Source: Streptomyces tuirus
GTDB taxonomy: Bacteria; Actinomycetota; Actinomycetes; Streptomycetales; Streptomycetaceae
Assembly (NCBI GenBank): GCA_018195615.1
Contig: JAGTPG010000002.1
Span: 5,511,501 to 5,575,500, forward strand
Reading direction: 5' to 3'
DNA: 64,000 bases
A program made the position numbers and the translations under genes. The notes below the pieces were generated by a model. The model had not been told where the DNA came from and did not search any database. It was given only the letters and a program-made list of their open reading frames with translations. Shown here piece by piece: positions 36,118 to 46,125 of this stretch; position 1 is the stretch's first letter, and the number at the start of each line of letters is the position of its first letter.

Positions 36118-37506
36118 TCACGCCATCCAGCGGTCCGGCCGCGCGTCCCTGCGCCCGGTCCGGGACCGCTCCGCCTGGGCCGCCAGCAGTTCACGCGCCT
36201 CGGCCGCGTCCCGCAGCCGGGCCGTCACCGTCTTGTTCGCGCCCGTGTCCACGTGCACGTCGGCGACGCCCCGGGCTCGTTCCCACGGGCCCTGCGCCAT
36301 CCGTACGCTCTGCACCTTGGCGTGCGGCACCAGCGCCAGGCTCCGCCGCAGCAGCCCGGAGCGCGCCGCGAACACCGCGTCGGTGACGGCGAGCCCGTAC
36401 CCCCGCCACCACAGCGGAACGCACCAGAGGGCGCGGTGTGGCGACGGCGACAGGGCCGCGCGCTGCGGCACGGTCACCCCGGGCAGCACGCGGGCGACGA
36501 CGGCCTCGGCGACCTCGCGCGGAGCGACCGGCACCAGAACGGAGTTGGAGGAGCCCGCCACGTCCAGCTCCACCCGCACCCAGCCCCGCCGCCGCCACAG
36601 CAGCGGCTCCACGATCCGCACGGTCTGCACCCGTCCCGGCGGCACCGTCTCGTGGGCCCGGTCCAGCAGGCCGTGGTCGATGCGCAGCCCGTCGGGCGAC
36701 TCGGCCACCGTCCAGTCGTACTCGGCGACGAACCGCCCCACGCTGCTCGCGCCCGCCGCGCCCAGCAGCGGCAGGGCGACGGCCAGGACCGTCCACACGC
36801 TCTCCGTGGCCAGCCACAGCAGCGGCGGGACGACCAGCGCCGCGATCAGCGATCCCCAGGTCCCTCCGCTCAGCACCAGCGACACGGCGAGGACACCGGG
36901 CGGCACCCGCAGCAACTGCCGGGACGGCGCCTCGCCGACCTCGTGCGCGGTCTCGGGCGCGAAACCGGCCGCCCGCGCGAGCAGTTCGGCCCTCAGCGCC
37001 CGTGCGTCGTCCGCGCCGAGGAAGGCCAGTTCGTCCTTCTTGTCGGTGCCTATGACGTCGAGTTTCAGCTTGGCGACGCCCGCGACCCGCGCGAGCAGCG
37101 GCTGGGTGACGTCGATCGCCTGGATCCGCTCCAGCCGGATGTGCGCGGTGCGCCGGAACACCAGGCCCGTACGGATGCGCAGTTCGGTCCCGGTCACCGC
37201 GAAGTGCGTGAACCACCAGGAGCAGAAGCCGTAGAGCGCGGCGGCCGGGATGATCACGGCGATGCCGATCAGCAGTGTGGTCGTCGTCAGCCGGGACAGA
37301 TGGCGCTGCGCCCCGTCGGGGTCGTGCACGGCCCAGCCGAAGAGCACGGCGAGGGGCGCCCAGGCGCGCCGGAGCGGTGTGACGGGGTGGAGCCGCCGCT
37401 CGGTCACCTCGCCGGTGGTCTCGGCGTTCTCGGCGTTCTCGGTGTTCCCAGCGGTCGTGGTCGTCTCTGTGGTCTCGGCCGCCCCGGCGGCGTCGGGCGT
37501 CGTCAC
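36118..37506 (-). CDS. PH-domain (DUF304/YdbT-like) membrane protein, larger
   Basis: The 462-residue protein has a low-complexity Thr/Glu/Asn N-terminus (~1-40), paired hydrophobic segments and three bacterial PH (bPH2) domains (TELRIRTGLVFRRTAHIRLERIQAIDV; DGLRIDHGLLDRAHETVPPGRVQTV; DAVFAARSGLLRRSLALVPHAKVQSV). In B. subtilis the YdbS/YdbT pair has this layout; the role is poorly defined. Its GTG overlaps the stop of the smaller PH gene (GTGA), so the two are coupled. Confidence 0.88.
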   Translation of the reverse strand: MTTPDAAGAAETTETTTTAGNTENAENAETTGEVTERRLHPVTPLRRAWAPLAVLFGWAVHDPDGAQRHLSRLTTTTLLIGIAVIIPAAALYGFCSWWFTHFAVTGTELRIRTGLVFRRTAHIRLERIQAIDVTQPLLARVAGVAKLKLDVIGTDKKDELAFLGADDARALRAELLARAAGFAPETAHEVGEAPSRQLLRVPPGVLAVSLVLSGGTWGSLIAALVVPPLLWLATESVWTVLAVALPLLGAAGASSVGRFVAEYDWTVAESPDGLRIDHGLLDRAHETVPPGRVQTVRIVEPLLWRRRGWVRVELDVAGSSNSVLVPVAPREVAEAVVARVLPGVTVPQRAALSPSPHRALWCVPLWWRGYGLAVTDAVFAARSGLLRRSLALVPHAKVQSVRMAQGPWERARGVADVHVDTGANKTVTARLRDAAEARELLAAQAERSRTGRRDARPDRWMA

Positions 37507-38122
37507 AGCCCCGCCGATCGGGCCTCGCCCAGCTCGGTGAGCCGGTCGCGCAGCCGTTCCGCCTCGGCCGGGTCCAGGCCGGGGATCGTCGCGTCGGTCG
37601 CCGCGGCGGCCGTGTGCAGTTGCACGCTGGCCAGCCCGAAGTGCCGCTCCACGGGCCCGGAGGTGACCTCCACCAGCTGCATCCGCCCGTACGGCACGAC
37701 CGTCTGCTCGTGCCACAGCACGCCCCGGCTGATCAGCAGGTCGTCGGCGCGTTCGGCGTACCGCCAGGAACGCCAGTTGCGGTCGATCATCACCCAGCCC
37801 CAGGCCATCGACGCCAGCGGCAGCACCGCGAAAACGCCCCAGGCCGGCCCGGCCAGCAGCCCCGGCACCAGCCCGGCGGCCAGCGCGATCAGCCCCAGCC
37901 ACACCACCAGCAACAACCGCCGCATCTTCAGCAGCCCGGGCGGCAAGGCGATCCACACGGGCTCGCCGTCGACCGCGCTCGCGGGGCTCTGAGGCCCGGC
38001 CTCGCTGTCCGGCCCGGTCGCGTGCCGCGTCTGCGCCGTGTCCTCCGCCCCCGACGCGTGCCGCGTCTGCGCCGCACCCTGTGTCCCCGCCGGCCCGCGT
38101 CCCGCGGGCTCCCCGTCTCCAT
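37503..38122 (-). CDS. PH-domain (DUF304/YdbS-like) membrane protein, smaller, frame uncertain at 5' end
   Basis: The protein has two hydrophobic segments (RLLLVVWLGLIALAAGLVPGLL; WGVFAVLPLASMAWGWVM) and one bPH2 domain (LLISRGVLWHEQTVVPYGRMQLVEV). The family domain is in the frame ending at 37503, but that frame has no good start. Restoring one base in CCCC at 38085-38088 connects it to ATG 38122 and gives 206 residues. The N-terminal region contains a duplicated 20-base segment (38019-38038 and 38055-38074) coding AQTRHA twice. It is divergent from nuoD2. Confidence 0.8.
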
Positions 38123-38153
38123 GGAGCCAGCGTACGTAGGAGAGACTGTGTCC

Positions 38154-39305
38154 ATGACTCCTACGACGGAGACCATGGTCGGAATCGGCGGCGCCGCGGA
38201 GAGCACCGACATGGTGCTCAACATCGGACCGCAGCACCCGTCCACGCACGGCGTGCTACGGCTGAAGCTCGTCCTGGACGGCGAGCGCATCCAGCACGCG
38301 GAGCCGGTGATCGGCTACATGCACCGCGGCGCGGAGAAGCTGTTCGAGGCACGCGACTACCGCCAGATCATCATGCTCGCCAACCGCCACGACTGGCTGT
38401 CGGCCTTCTCCAACGAGCTCGGCGTGGTCCTCGCCGTGGAGCGGATGCTCGGCATGGAGGTCCCCGAGCGCGCGGTCTGGCTGCGCACGCTGCTCGCCGA
38501 GCTGAACCGGGTGCTCAACCACCTGATGTTCCTCGGCTCCTACCCGCTGGAGCTCGGCGGGATCACCCCGATCTTCTACGCCTTCCGGGAGCGCGAGGAG
38601 CTCCAGCACGTCATGGAGGAGGTCTCCGGCGGGCGCATGCACTACATGTTCAACCGCGTCGGCGGCCTCAAGGAGGACCTGCCGGCCGGGTGGACCACAC
38701 GCGCGCGCAGCGCCGTCGCCGACGTGCGCTCCCGGATGGACCGGTTCGACGACCTGGTGCTCGGCAACGAGATCTTCCGCGGCCGGACCCGGGGTGTGGG
38801 CGTGCTCGCGCCGGAGACCGTGCACGCGTACGGGGTCAGCGGGCCCATCGGACGCGGCTCCGGCGTCGACTTCGACCTGCGCCGCGACGAGCCGTACCTC
38901 GCCTACGGCGAACTGGGTGACGTCCTGAAGGTGGTGACCCGGCAGGAGGGCGACTGCCTCGCCCGCTTCGAGTGCCTCCTGGAGCAGACCCACAACGCCC
39001 TGGACCTCGCCGACGCCTGCCTCGACCGCCTCGCCGAGCTGCCGCCCGGGCCGGTCAACCAGCGGCTCCCCAAGGTCCTGAAGGCACCCGAGGGCCACAC
39101 GTACGCCTGGACCGAGAACCCCCTCGGCATCAACGGCTACTACCTGGTCAGCAAGGGCGAGAAGACCCCGTACCGGCTGAAGCTGCGCTCCGCCTCGTAC
39201 AACAACATCCAGGCGCTGACGGAACTGCTGCCGGGGACGCTGGTCGCGGACATGGTGGCGATCCTGGGGTCGATGTTCTTCGTCGTGGGCGACATCGACA
39301 AATAG
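38154..39305 (+). CDS. nuoD2: NADH-quinone oxidoreductase subunit D, solo paralogue (NuoD2)
   Basis: The 383-residue protein is a full NuoD/49-kDa subunit: LNIGPQHPSTHGVLRLKL, GYMHRGAEKLFEARDY, NRVLNHLMFLGSYPLELG and the C-terminal MVAILGSMFFVVGDIDK. NuoD forms the quinone-binding site of complex I. No other nuo genes are here, so it may be an alternative subunit or serve a separate hydrogenase-like complex. Arg58 in YMHRGAEK corresponds to the NDUFS2 arginine that is dimethylated in mitochondria. The start is ATG 38154; GTG 38148 is also in frame. It converges on a MidA-type methyltransferase gene three bases away. Confidence 0.9.
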   Translation: MTPTTETMVGIGGAAESTDMVLNIGPQHPSTHGVLRLKLVLDGERIQHAEPVIGYMHRGAEKLFEARDYRQIIMLANRHDWLSAFSNELGVVLAVERMLGMEVPERAVWLRTLLAELNRVLNHLMFLGSYPLELGGITPIFYAFREREELQHVMEEVSGGRMHYMFNRVGGLKEDLPAGWTTRARSAVADVRSRMDRFDDLVLGNEIFRGRTRGVGVLAPETVHAYGVSGPIGRGSGVDFDLRRDEPYLAYGELGDVLKVVTRQEGDCLARFECLLEQTHNALDLADACLDRLAELPPGPVNQRLPKVLKAPEGHTYAWTENPLGINGYYLVSKGEKTPYRLKLRSASYNNIQALTELLPGTLVADMVAILGSMFFVVGDIDK

Positions 39306-39308
39306 CGC

Positions 39309-40303
39309 CTAGAACGGGTCATCGATCCCCACCGGCTGCACCAGCCACCCAAAATCGCCCAGCCCGCCCGTCGCGGTGAGCTCGGCGGCCTCACCGGCGC
39401 TCGCGAGGGCGCGTACGTAGGCCGCCGGGTCGGCGGTCGCGAGCGTGAGCGGGGGCGTGCGCCGGTCACGCCGAGGGCCCGCAGCGCCTCGCGCTGCGGG
39501 AGCACGCGCCCGCCGGGCAGGGCGCAGGCGTCCAGGGCGACGTGAGCGGTGATGTCGCAGGAGCCGTCCGGTACGGGGGTGGTCTCGCGGCCGTCCCGGA
39601 AGCCGGAGAGGGTTCCGAACGGCGGCCGGGTGTCCGCCGTGTGCGCGTAGTCGACGGCGACGGCGAGCCCCCGGTCGAGCGTCGCGACCGTCGATGCCCA
39701 GGCCTCGTCCCTGGGCAGGCCGATCTCGGCCCGCAGCCCCTCCCCGCCGGTCAGCGGCCACCACCGCTCCAGCCACCGGGCGTCCGCCGGGCCGACCGGC
39801 TCCCCGAGCCGCTCGGTCCCGTCGTCCCTGACCAGCACCAGCCGTGGCACGCCCGCGGAGTCCACCTCGGCGATCTCCACCGGTACGTTGTCCAGCCACT
39901 CGTTGGCGAACAGCAGCCCGGTCGTCCTGCGCGGAGGCGCGGCCAGCCACTCGATCCGGTGATCGAGTCCATCCGGCCGCTCGGCGACCTCGACGGCACA
40001 GGCGCGCGTACGAGCCGCCACCTCGGCCGGAAGCGCGTCGAGCACCCCGGCGGCCAGCTCGCCCCGCCCCGCAGCCATGTCCACGAAGTCCAGCACCGCG
40101 GGCCGCCCCAGCGCCTCGTCGACCCGGCACAGCAGCCGCGCCACGGCCCCGGCGAACAGGGGCGAAGCGTGCACGGACGTACGGAAGTGGCCCGCCGGCC
40201 CCGGGGCCCGGCGGTAGAAGCCGCCCGGCCCGTACAGGGCCTCCCACGCCGCCGCGCGCCACCCGCGCCACTCGGACCTCTCGCCCCTCGTCCCCGCTGT
40301 CAC
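39309..40303 (-). CDS. MidA/NDUFAF7-type SAM-dependent methyltransferase (DUF185), one apparent frameshift
   Basis: The protein has the DUF185 pattern: ALYGPGGFYRRAPGPAGHFRTSVHASPLFA, a SAM site in FVDMAAGRGELAAGVL, LLFANEWLDNVPVEI and VAVDYAHTADTRP. A base missing in GGGGG at 39451-39455 joins ALGVTGARP to PLTLATADPAAYVRAL and the conserved GLGDFGWLVQP end; corrected length is 331. In mitochondria the homologue NDUFAF7 methylates the NuoD orthologue. Here the gene ends 3 bases from nuoD2, which makes NuoD2 an attractive substrate, though this is inference. Confidence 0.82.
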
Positions 40304-40421
40304 CGGGCCAGGCTATGCGGACACAACGAACGCAACTCCACCTTGCGGAGTATGCGCGCCGGGTGCGGATCGGTCCTCCGGTTGACCCCTGCACCTATCC
40401 CGCTTCCCTACGCTGGGTTAC

Positions 40422-41611
40422 GTGCAGCGCCTCTATGACTTCCTCCGCAGGCACCCGATGTGGGTCGACGGCTCCTGGGCCGTGGTCCTCCTCGGGATTT
40501 CGGTCGTCAGCGGAGCGTCGGGCGCGTTCGGCCCCCGGCCGCCGCCGTCACACTCACGCTGCTGCTGTGCCTGGTGGTCGCGCTGCGCCGCCGGATGCCG
40601 GAGAAGATGCTGCTGCTCGCGACCGCGGTCGGACTGGCTCAGCTGATCACCGACGTCGAGATGGGTCCCGCCGACTTCGCCATGCTGGTGATCGTCTACA
40701 CGGTCGCGGCGGAGGGCGCCCGCTGGGCCTCCCGCTTCGCGCTAGGCGCCGGCCTGTGCGCGGCGCCCGTGGCCCATCTGCGCTGGCCGAACGACCAGAC
40801 GAGCGTCGCGGGCAACATCGCCCTGACGGTCTTCATGACCGTGCCCTTCGCCCTCGCCTGGGTGCTCGGCGACTCCATCCGCACCCGCCGCGCCTACTTC
40901 GCGCAGCTGGAGGAGCGGGCCGCCCGCCTGGAGAAGGAGCGCGAGGCGCAGTCCAAGGTCGCCGTCGCCGCCGAACGCGCCCGGATCGCCCGCGAGCTGC
41001 ACGACGTCGTCGCGCACAACGTCTCGGTGATGGTGGTCCAGGCCGACGGCGCCGCCTACGTCCTCGACGCCGCGCCCGACCAGGCGAAGAAGGCCCTGGA
41101 GACCATCTCCTCCACCGGCCGCCAGGCCCTCGCCGAGATGCGCCGCCTGCTCGGTGTGCTGCGCACCGGGGAGCACCAGGAGGCCGGCGAGTACGTGCCG
41201 CAGCCCGACGTCCAGCAGATCGAGGACCTCGTCGAGCAGTGCCGCGGGCACGGACTGCCCGTCGACTTCAAGGTCGAGGGCACGCCCCGCCCGCTGCCCA
41301 GCGGTGTCGAGCTCACCGCGTACCGCATCGTGCAGGAGGCGCTCACCAACACCCGTAAGCACGGCGGGCCCAACGCGGGCGCGAGCGTGCGCCTGGTCTA
41401 CTTCGACGACGGTCTCGGGCTGCTCGTCGAGGACGACGGCAAGGGTGCCCCGCACGAGCTGTACGAAGAGGGCGGCTTCGACGGCCAGGGGCACGGCCTG
41501 ATCGGCATGCGGGAGCGGGTCGGCATGGTCGGCGGCACGCTGGACGCCGGCCCGCGCCCGGGCGGAGGATTCCGCATCAGTGCCCTGCTGCCGCTCAAAC
41601 CCGCCCACTGA
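40422..41611 (+). CDS. NarL-type sensor histidine kinase, one apparent frameshift
   Basis: The protein has an N-terminal membrane domain with about four to five segments, then HisKA_3 (AAERARIARELHDVVAHNVSVMVVQADGAA; phospho-His in RELHD) and a HATPase domain (YRIVQEALTNTRKHGG; GHGLIGMRERVGMVGG). It should autophosphorylate and pass phosphate to the regulator encoded next. A base missing in CCCCC at 40532-40536 joins SGAFGP to AAAVTLTLLLCL; corrected length is 396. GTG 40422 is the start. The signal is unknown. Confidence 0.9.
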
Positions 41612-41671
41612 CGACGGCCGGCACCTCGCGCCGGCGCACCTGAGACGACCCGAAAGACGGAAGAGGCCCCG

Positions 41672-42343
41672 ATGACGATCCGCGTGATGCTCGTCGACGA
41701 CCAGGTGCTGCTGCGCACCGGGTTCCGGATGGTGCTGGCAGCCCAGCCGGACATGGACGTCGTGGCGGAGGCGGGCGACGGTGTCGAGGCCCTCCAGGCG
41801 CTGCGCTCGACCGAGGTCGACGTGGTGCTGATGGACGTCCGGATGCCGAAGCTCGACGGTGTGGAGACGACCCGGCGGATCTGCGCGGACACCGACCCGC
41901 CGAAGGTGCTCATCCTGACCACCTTCGACCTCGACGAGTACGCCTTCTCCGGGCTGAAGGCGGGCGCCTCCGGCTTCATGCTCAAGGACGTGCCGCCCGG
42001 TGAGCTCCTCGCCGCGATCCGCTCCGTGCACAGCGGCGACGCCGTCGTCGCGCCCTCCACCACCCGACGGCTCCTGGACCGCTTCGCGCCGATGCTGCCG
42101 GGCACCGCGAAGCAGCCCCAGCACCAGGAACTGGAGCGGCTCACCGGCCGCGAGCGCGAGGTCATGGTGCTGGTCGCGCAGGGCCTGTCCAACGGCGAGA
42201 TCGCGGCCCGGCTCGTGCTGTCCGAGGCGACCGTGAAGACGCACGTGGGCCGCATCCTGACCAAGCTGGGGCTCAGGGACCGGGTGCAGGTGGTGGTGCT
42301 GGCCTACGAGACGGGGCTGGTGCGGGCCGGGGGACACGGCTGA
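41672..42343 (+). CDS. NarL/FixJ-family response regulator
   Basis: The 223-residue protein has a receiver domain with Asp55 in VVLMDVRMP, acidic pair VDD (8-10) and Lys in FMLKDVPPG. A LuxR-type HTH follows (LTGREREVMVLVAQGLSNGEIAARLVLSEATVKTHV). It lies 60 bases after the kinase gene and should be its partner. Target genes are not evident from sequence. Confidence 0.95.
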   Translation: MTIRVMLVDDQVLLRTGFRMVLAAQPDMDVVAEAGDGVEALQALRSTEVDVVLMDVRMPKLDGVETTRRICADTDPPKVLILTTFDLDEYAFSGLKAGASGFMLKDVPPGELLAAIRSVHSGDAVVAPSTTRRLLDRFAPMLPGTAKQPQHQELERLTGREREVMVLVAQGLSNGEIAARLVLSEATVKTHVGRILTKLGLRDRVQVVVLAYETGLVRAGGHG

Positions 42344-42361
42344 GCGGCGTACGACGGCCGG

Positions 42362-43471
42362 CTATCTGAGGATCCCCTCCAGGAACTCGCTGCCCAGCCG
42401 GGCCACCACCGTCACGTCCAGCTGGTGCAGCACGTAGCGCCCGCGGCGGCGGGTGGTGATCAGGCCCGCCTTCTTCAGCACGGCCAGGTGCCGGGATATC
42501 TCCGGGGCCGTCATGCCGTGCGCCTGCGCCAGCTCGCCCGTGGTGTACGCGCTGCGGGCCAGATTGCGGCACAGGCGCATCCGGACGGGGTGGGACAGCG
42601 CGGTCATGCGCAGGGCCAGCTGTTCGAGGTTGGGCGGGGCGGCGAGCTCCGGGGAGCCCACCGGGTAGTGCAGCACCGGCTGCCAGTCGTGGCGGTGCAG
42701 GACCATCAGGTGCGGCCACCCCAGGCTGGTCGGGATGAGCAGGAGGCCGCCGTCGCCCGTGGCCGTACCGTCGTCGCCGCCGAGTTTGTCGACCGTGATT
42801 CGGGCGGCCGACTCGTCGAGCGTGATCGCCGGAGACACCGCGGCCAGCGCCTCGGCCATGCCCCTGCGCCGGAACAGGTCCGTCTTGTGCCGCGCGTCCG
42901 CCGCGAGCTGGTGGCGCAGCCGGGACCAGGCCTCCGCGAAGAACGCGTCGTCGCAGTCCTGGAGGAACTGCCGCAGCCAGGCCCGGATCGCCGGCGGGTC
43001 GGCCAGCAGCCGCTCGCTGAACCGCAACTGCTGGGGCCCGCGCGCGGCGGCCAGCTCCAGGGCGCGGCGGCGTACGCCGGGGTCGGACAGCGCGGTGGGA
43101 CCGCACGAGCCGTGCCCGATGGCGCAGGTGAACTCCAGGGCCGCGTCCACGAACTGCTCGTCCGTCAGCTTGTCGAGCTGGTCCAGCTCCTCGGCGAGCG
43201 TGCCGGCCGGGAGGGTGCCGCGGCCCGGGACGCCGGCGAAGGGCATGAACAGGTCCGAGAACGTCGACCGCCACAGGAAGTCGGCCTCGCACATCCGGTC
43301 GGCCAGATGAGGGTCGAGCCGGGCGGTCACCCCCGTCACCCAGCCCTGCAGCCCCGGGTGGTGCGCCGGCTCGGACAGCGCGTGCAGCGCCATGCCCAGC
43401 TCGGCCAGGGGGGAGGGAACGACGGCGATCCTCTCCGGCCGCAGCCCCGCGATGTCGATGTGCACGCTCAT
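42362..43471 (-). CDS. DUF5937/ArsR-type regulator with C-terminal HTH
   Basis: The 369-residue protein has a long N-terminal domain (VHIDIAGLRPERIAVVPSPLAELGMALHAL) matching DUF5937 and an ArsR-type winged helix near the C-terminus (LEQLALRMTALSHPVRMRLCRNLARSAYTTGELAQAHGMTAPEISRHLAVLKKAGL). The HTH should repress or activate nearby genes; a ligand is unknown. ATG 43471 is preferred over the upstream ATG at 43486 because the family begins VHIDI. It is divergent from the small 43631 gene. Confidence 0.82.
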   Translation of the reverse strand: MSVHIDIAGLRPERIAVVPSPLAELGMALHALSEPAHHPGLQGWVTGVTARLDPHLADRMCEADFLWRSTFSDLFMPFAGVPGRGTLPAGTLAEELDQLDKLTDEQFVDAALEFTCAIGHGSCGPTALSDPGVRRRALELAAARGPQQLRFSERLLADPPAIRAWLRQFLQDCDDAFFAEAWSRLRHQLAADARHKTDLFRRRGMAEALAAVSPAITLDESAARITVDKLGGDDGTATGDGGLLLIPTSLGWPHLMVLHRHDWQPVLHYPVGSPELAAPPNLEQLALRMTALSHPVRMRLCRNLARSAYTTGELAQAHGMTAPEISRHLAVLKKAGLITTRRRGRYVLHQLDVTVVARLGSEFLEGILR

Positions 43472-43630
43472 GACCTCATGGTGCACCCCGCCACTGACAA
43501 CGCCGCCGTCGATTGACAGCCGTCGTCAATCGACGCGACGACGCCGGCGGGGCGAGCGCACTGTGGGAGCACCGGGGCAGCCGCGGAGCCTTCGGACCTC
43601 CATCACCCCGTCCCGCAGAGGCGATTCACC

Positions 43631-43846
43631 ATGAGCATCACGCAGCAGTACCTCCTCGACACCTACCGCGCCCAGCACCTCGGCGAGCCCGCCCCGCCCG
43701 CGCCGGGCAGGCACGACTGGCAGGTCGTACGCGAGTGGCGCGACGAACGGCGGTTCCGGGCCGTCCTGGCCGGCCGCCCGGCCCGTGGCCGGATCCGGGA
43801 CGCCCTGGGCCGGTGGCCGCGCGTGTGGCGGCGGCGCGCTACCTGA
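43631..43846 (+). CDS. Small conserved-looking basic protein of unknown function
   Basis: The 71-residue protein (MSITQQYLLDTYRAQHLGE, then a basic tail RDALGRWPRVWRRRAT) has no family I recognise. A plausible start with a purine-rich stretch (CAGAGGCG) lies upstream and codon use is typical. It is divergent from the ArsR-type gene, so it may be its target. Its 3' end overlaps the convergent lyase gene by 8 bases. Confidence 0.6.
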   Translation: MSITQQYLLDTYRAQHLGEPAPPAPGRHDWQVVREWRDERRFRAVLAGRPARGRIRDALGRWPRVWRRRAT

Positions 43847-45020
43847 CCGGCTCGGGCAGCCGGGCCACGAACTCCGCCACCGCCGTCCGCACGTCCTCGG
43901 CGGTCCACTCCAGCCCGGCGGCCCGCACATGGACCTCCGTGAACGCCAGCCCCGGACCGCCCCGGTCCCAGCCGCCGCCGAACAGCACCACGCCCGTCTC
44001 CTCGGCCGTCCGCACCGCCGCCTCCGCGAGGACGTCCGGGTCGTACGGCAGCCACACCTGGAAGTCGTGGGTGTGCGGCACCTGAGGGTGCACGCGCGCC
44101 CACGGCGTCCCGGCCGCCGCGAAGCCCTCGCGCAGGGCGGCGGCCACCACGCGCGCGTGGGCGACGTACTCCGGCAGCCGGGGCAGTTCCCGCTCCAGTC
44201 CGACCAGTGCCGACAGGACCGTCGGGAACTGCTGGAAGACCTGGCCGCCGTACCGGTGCCGCCAGGCCTTCGCCTCCTCCACCAGGTCCCGCGGGCCGGC
44301 GAGCGCCGCGCCGCCGAACGCCTCGAGGGACTTGTAGAACGACACGTAGACGCTGTCGGCGAGGCCCGCGATCTCCTCCAGGGACCGGCCGAAGTGGACG
44401 GTGGACTCCCACAGCCGGGCCCCGTCGAAGTGCACCACCGCGTCCCGCTCCCGCGCCGCGTCCACCGCCTCGGTGAGCTCCTCCCAGGTCGGCAGCACGA
44501 AACCGGCGTCCCTGAGGGGCAGTTCCAGCATCAGCGCCCCGAAGGGCTCCTCGAAGTCGCGCACCTCGGCGGCGGTGGGCAGCCGCGGCTCGCTCGTCAC
44601 CCGCACCGGGCGCAGGCCGCCGACCTCGCTGAACGCGTTCCGCTCGTGCACCTCGGGATGGCTGAGCGCGTGCAGGGCGACCGTCCGGTCGCCGGTACGG
44701 CCCGCCCAGCAGCGCAGCGCCACCTGCTGGGCCATCGTGCCCGTCGGGAAGAACGCGGCGGCCTCGGTACCGAGCAGTCCGGCGACCTTCGCCTCCAGCG
44801 CCTCGACGACGCCGTCGCCGTACACGTCGGACAACTCGTCGAGGTCGTACAGGCCCTCCGCCCCGTCCAGCTCCGCCAGCCGTTCCCGGAGGGACTTGTG
44901 GAAGCCGAAGCGCGCGAACACGCGCCGTGCCGTGCGATGGGCGGCCAGCCGCCGCTCCCGTAGCCCCGCGCTGCGCGCCTCGTCCGCCACCCGCTCGTCG
45001 AGTTCCGCCGTGTCAGTCAT
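43839..45020 (-). CDS. PLP-dependent beta-eliminating lyase / threonine aldolase-like protein
   Basis: The 393-residue fold-type I PLP enzyme has AAFFPTGTMAQQVALRCWAGR, VHFDGARLWES and the PLP lysine in VYVSFYKSLEAFGGAAL. It belongs to the threonine aldolase / aromatic beta-eliminating lyase superfamily (PF01212). It could cleave L-threonine or a beta-hydroxy amino acid to glycine and an aldehyde; the true substrate is unknown. It is divergent from the DUF2520-panC operon. Confidence 0.87.
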   Translation of the reverse strand: MTDTAELDERVADEARSAGLRERRLAAHRTARRVFARFGFHKSLRERLAELDGAEGLYDLDELSDVYGDGVVEALEAKVAGLLGTEAAAFFPTGTMAQQVALRCWAGRTGDRTVALHALSHPEVHERNAFSEVGGLRPVRVTSEPRLPTAAEVRDFEEPFGALMLELPLRDAGFVLPTWEELTEAVDAARERDAVVHFDGARLWESTVHFGRSLEEIAGLADSVYVSFYKSLEAFGGAALAGPRDLVEEAKAWRHRYGGQVFQQFPTVLSALVGLERELPRLPEYVAHARVVAAALREGFAAAGTPWARVHPQVPHTHDFQVWLPYDPDVLAEAAVRTAEETGVVLFGGGWDRGGPGLAFTEVHVRAAGLEWTAEDVRTAVAEFVARLPEPVR

Positions 45021-45197
45021 GCCCCGGATCCTCCCCGCGCGCGTGCGGCCGGGCATCCGCATTTCCGTGCGCGGTCGGAACACCGCATGGGCATGCACAC
45101 CCTGTGGACAACCGAACGCCCCTCGAACCGATCGCGTTAACATGACGAGAAATCGTCCGGTACCCGGAGCGGACTGGAACGGGAAGGCCGCCGTCGA

Positions 45198-46125
45198 GTG
45201 AACACAACCCCACAGCCAGACCCCAAGGACCGCCCCGCGCGGCTCACCGTCGGCGTCGTAGGCGCCGGCCGGGTGGGCCCCGCACTGGCCGCGTCCCTGC
45301 AGCTCGCCGGGCACCGCCCGGTCGCCGTCTCGGCGGTCTCCGACGCCTCCCGGCGCCGCGCCGCGCAGCTGCTGCCCGACGTTCCGGTGATGCCGCCCGC
45401 CGAGGTCCTGCACCAGGCCGACCTGGTGCTGCTGACCGTCCCGGACGACGCCCTGCCCGACCTGGTCACGGGCCTCGCCGACACCGGGTCCGTACGGCCG
45501 GGACAGCTCCTCGTCCACACCTCCGGGCGGTACGGCGCGCGAGTGCTCGAACCCGCCCTGCGCGCGGGCGCCCTGCCGCTGGCCCTGCACCCGGCGATGA
45601 CCTTCACGGGCACGCCCGTCGACGTGCAGCGCCTCGCCGGCTGCTCCTTCGGCGTCACCGCGCCCGAGGAGCTGCGCCTCGCCGCCGAGGCCCTCGTCAT
45701 CGAGATGGGCGGCGAGCCGGAGTGGATCGCCGAGGAGAACCGGCCGCTCTACCACGCGGCGCTCGCGCTCGGTGCCAACCACCTGGTCACGCTGGTCGCG
45801 CAGTCGATGGAGCTGCTGAGCGCGGCCGGTGTCACGGCCCCGACCGGATGCTCGGCCCGCTGCTCGGCGCGGCCCTGGACAACGCCCTGCGCTCCGGCGA
45901 CGCCGCCCTCACCGGCCCCGTCGCGCGCGGGACGCGGGCACGGTCGCCGCGCACGTCAGCGAGCTGCGCCGGCACGCCCCGCAGGCCGTCGCGGGCTACC
46001 TGGCGATGGCCCGCGCGACCGCCGACCGGGCCCTGGCCCACGGCCTGCTGAAGCCCGAGCTCGCCGAGGACCTCCTCGGGGTACTCGCCCACGGGACCGA
46101 CGGCACCGAAGGGGACGCCCGATGA
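45198..46125 (+). CDS. Rossmann-like DUF2520 domain protein, two apparent frameshifts
   Basis: The N-terminus is an NAD(P)-binding Rossmann unit (LTVGVVGAGRVGPALAASLQLAG) and the rest is DUF2520 (HPAMTFTG, LYHAALALGANHLVTLV, DRMLGPLLGAALDNAL). Relatives are often described as ketopantoate-reductase- or P5C-reductase-like. Base losses near 45837-45840 and 45929-45931 join the three frame pieces; corrected length is 309. It overlaps panC by ATGA and precedes the pantothenate gene. A supply of ketopantoate reduction is conceivable but unproven. Confidence 0.83.

Noticed and set aside
38123..38249. Extending the small PH-domain gene to 38249
   Set aside because: That frame would run antisense through the start of nuoD2 and its residues show no PH or membrane features.
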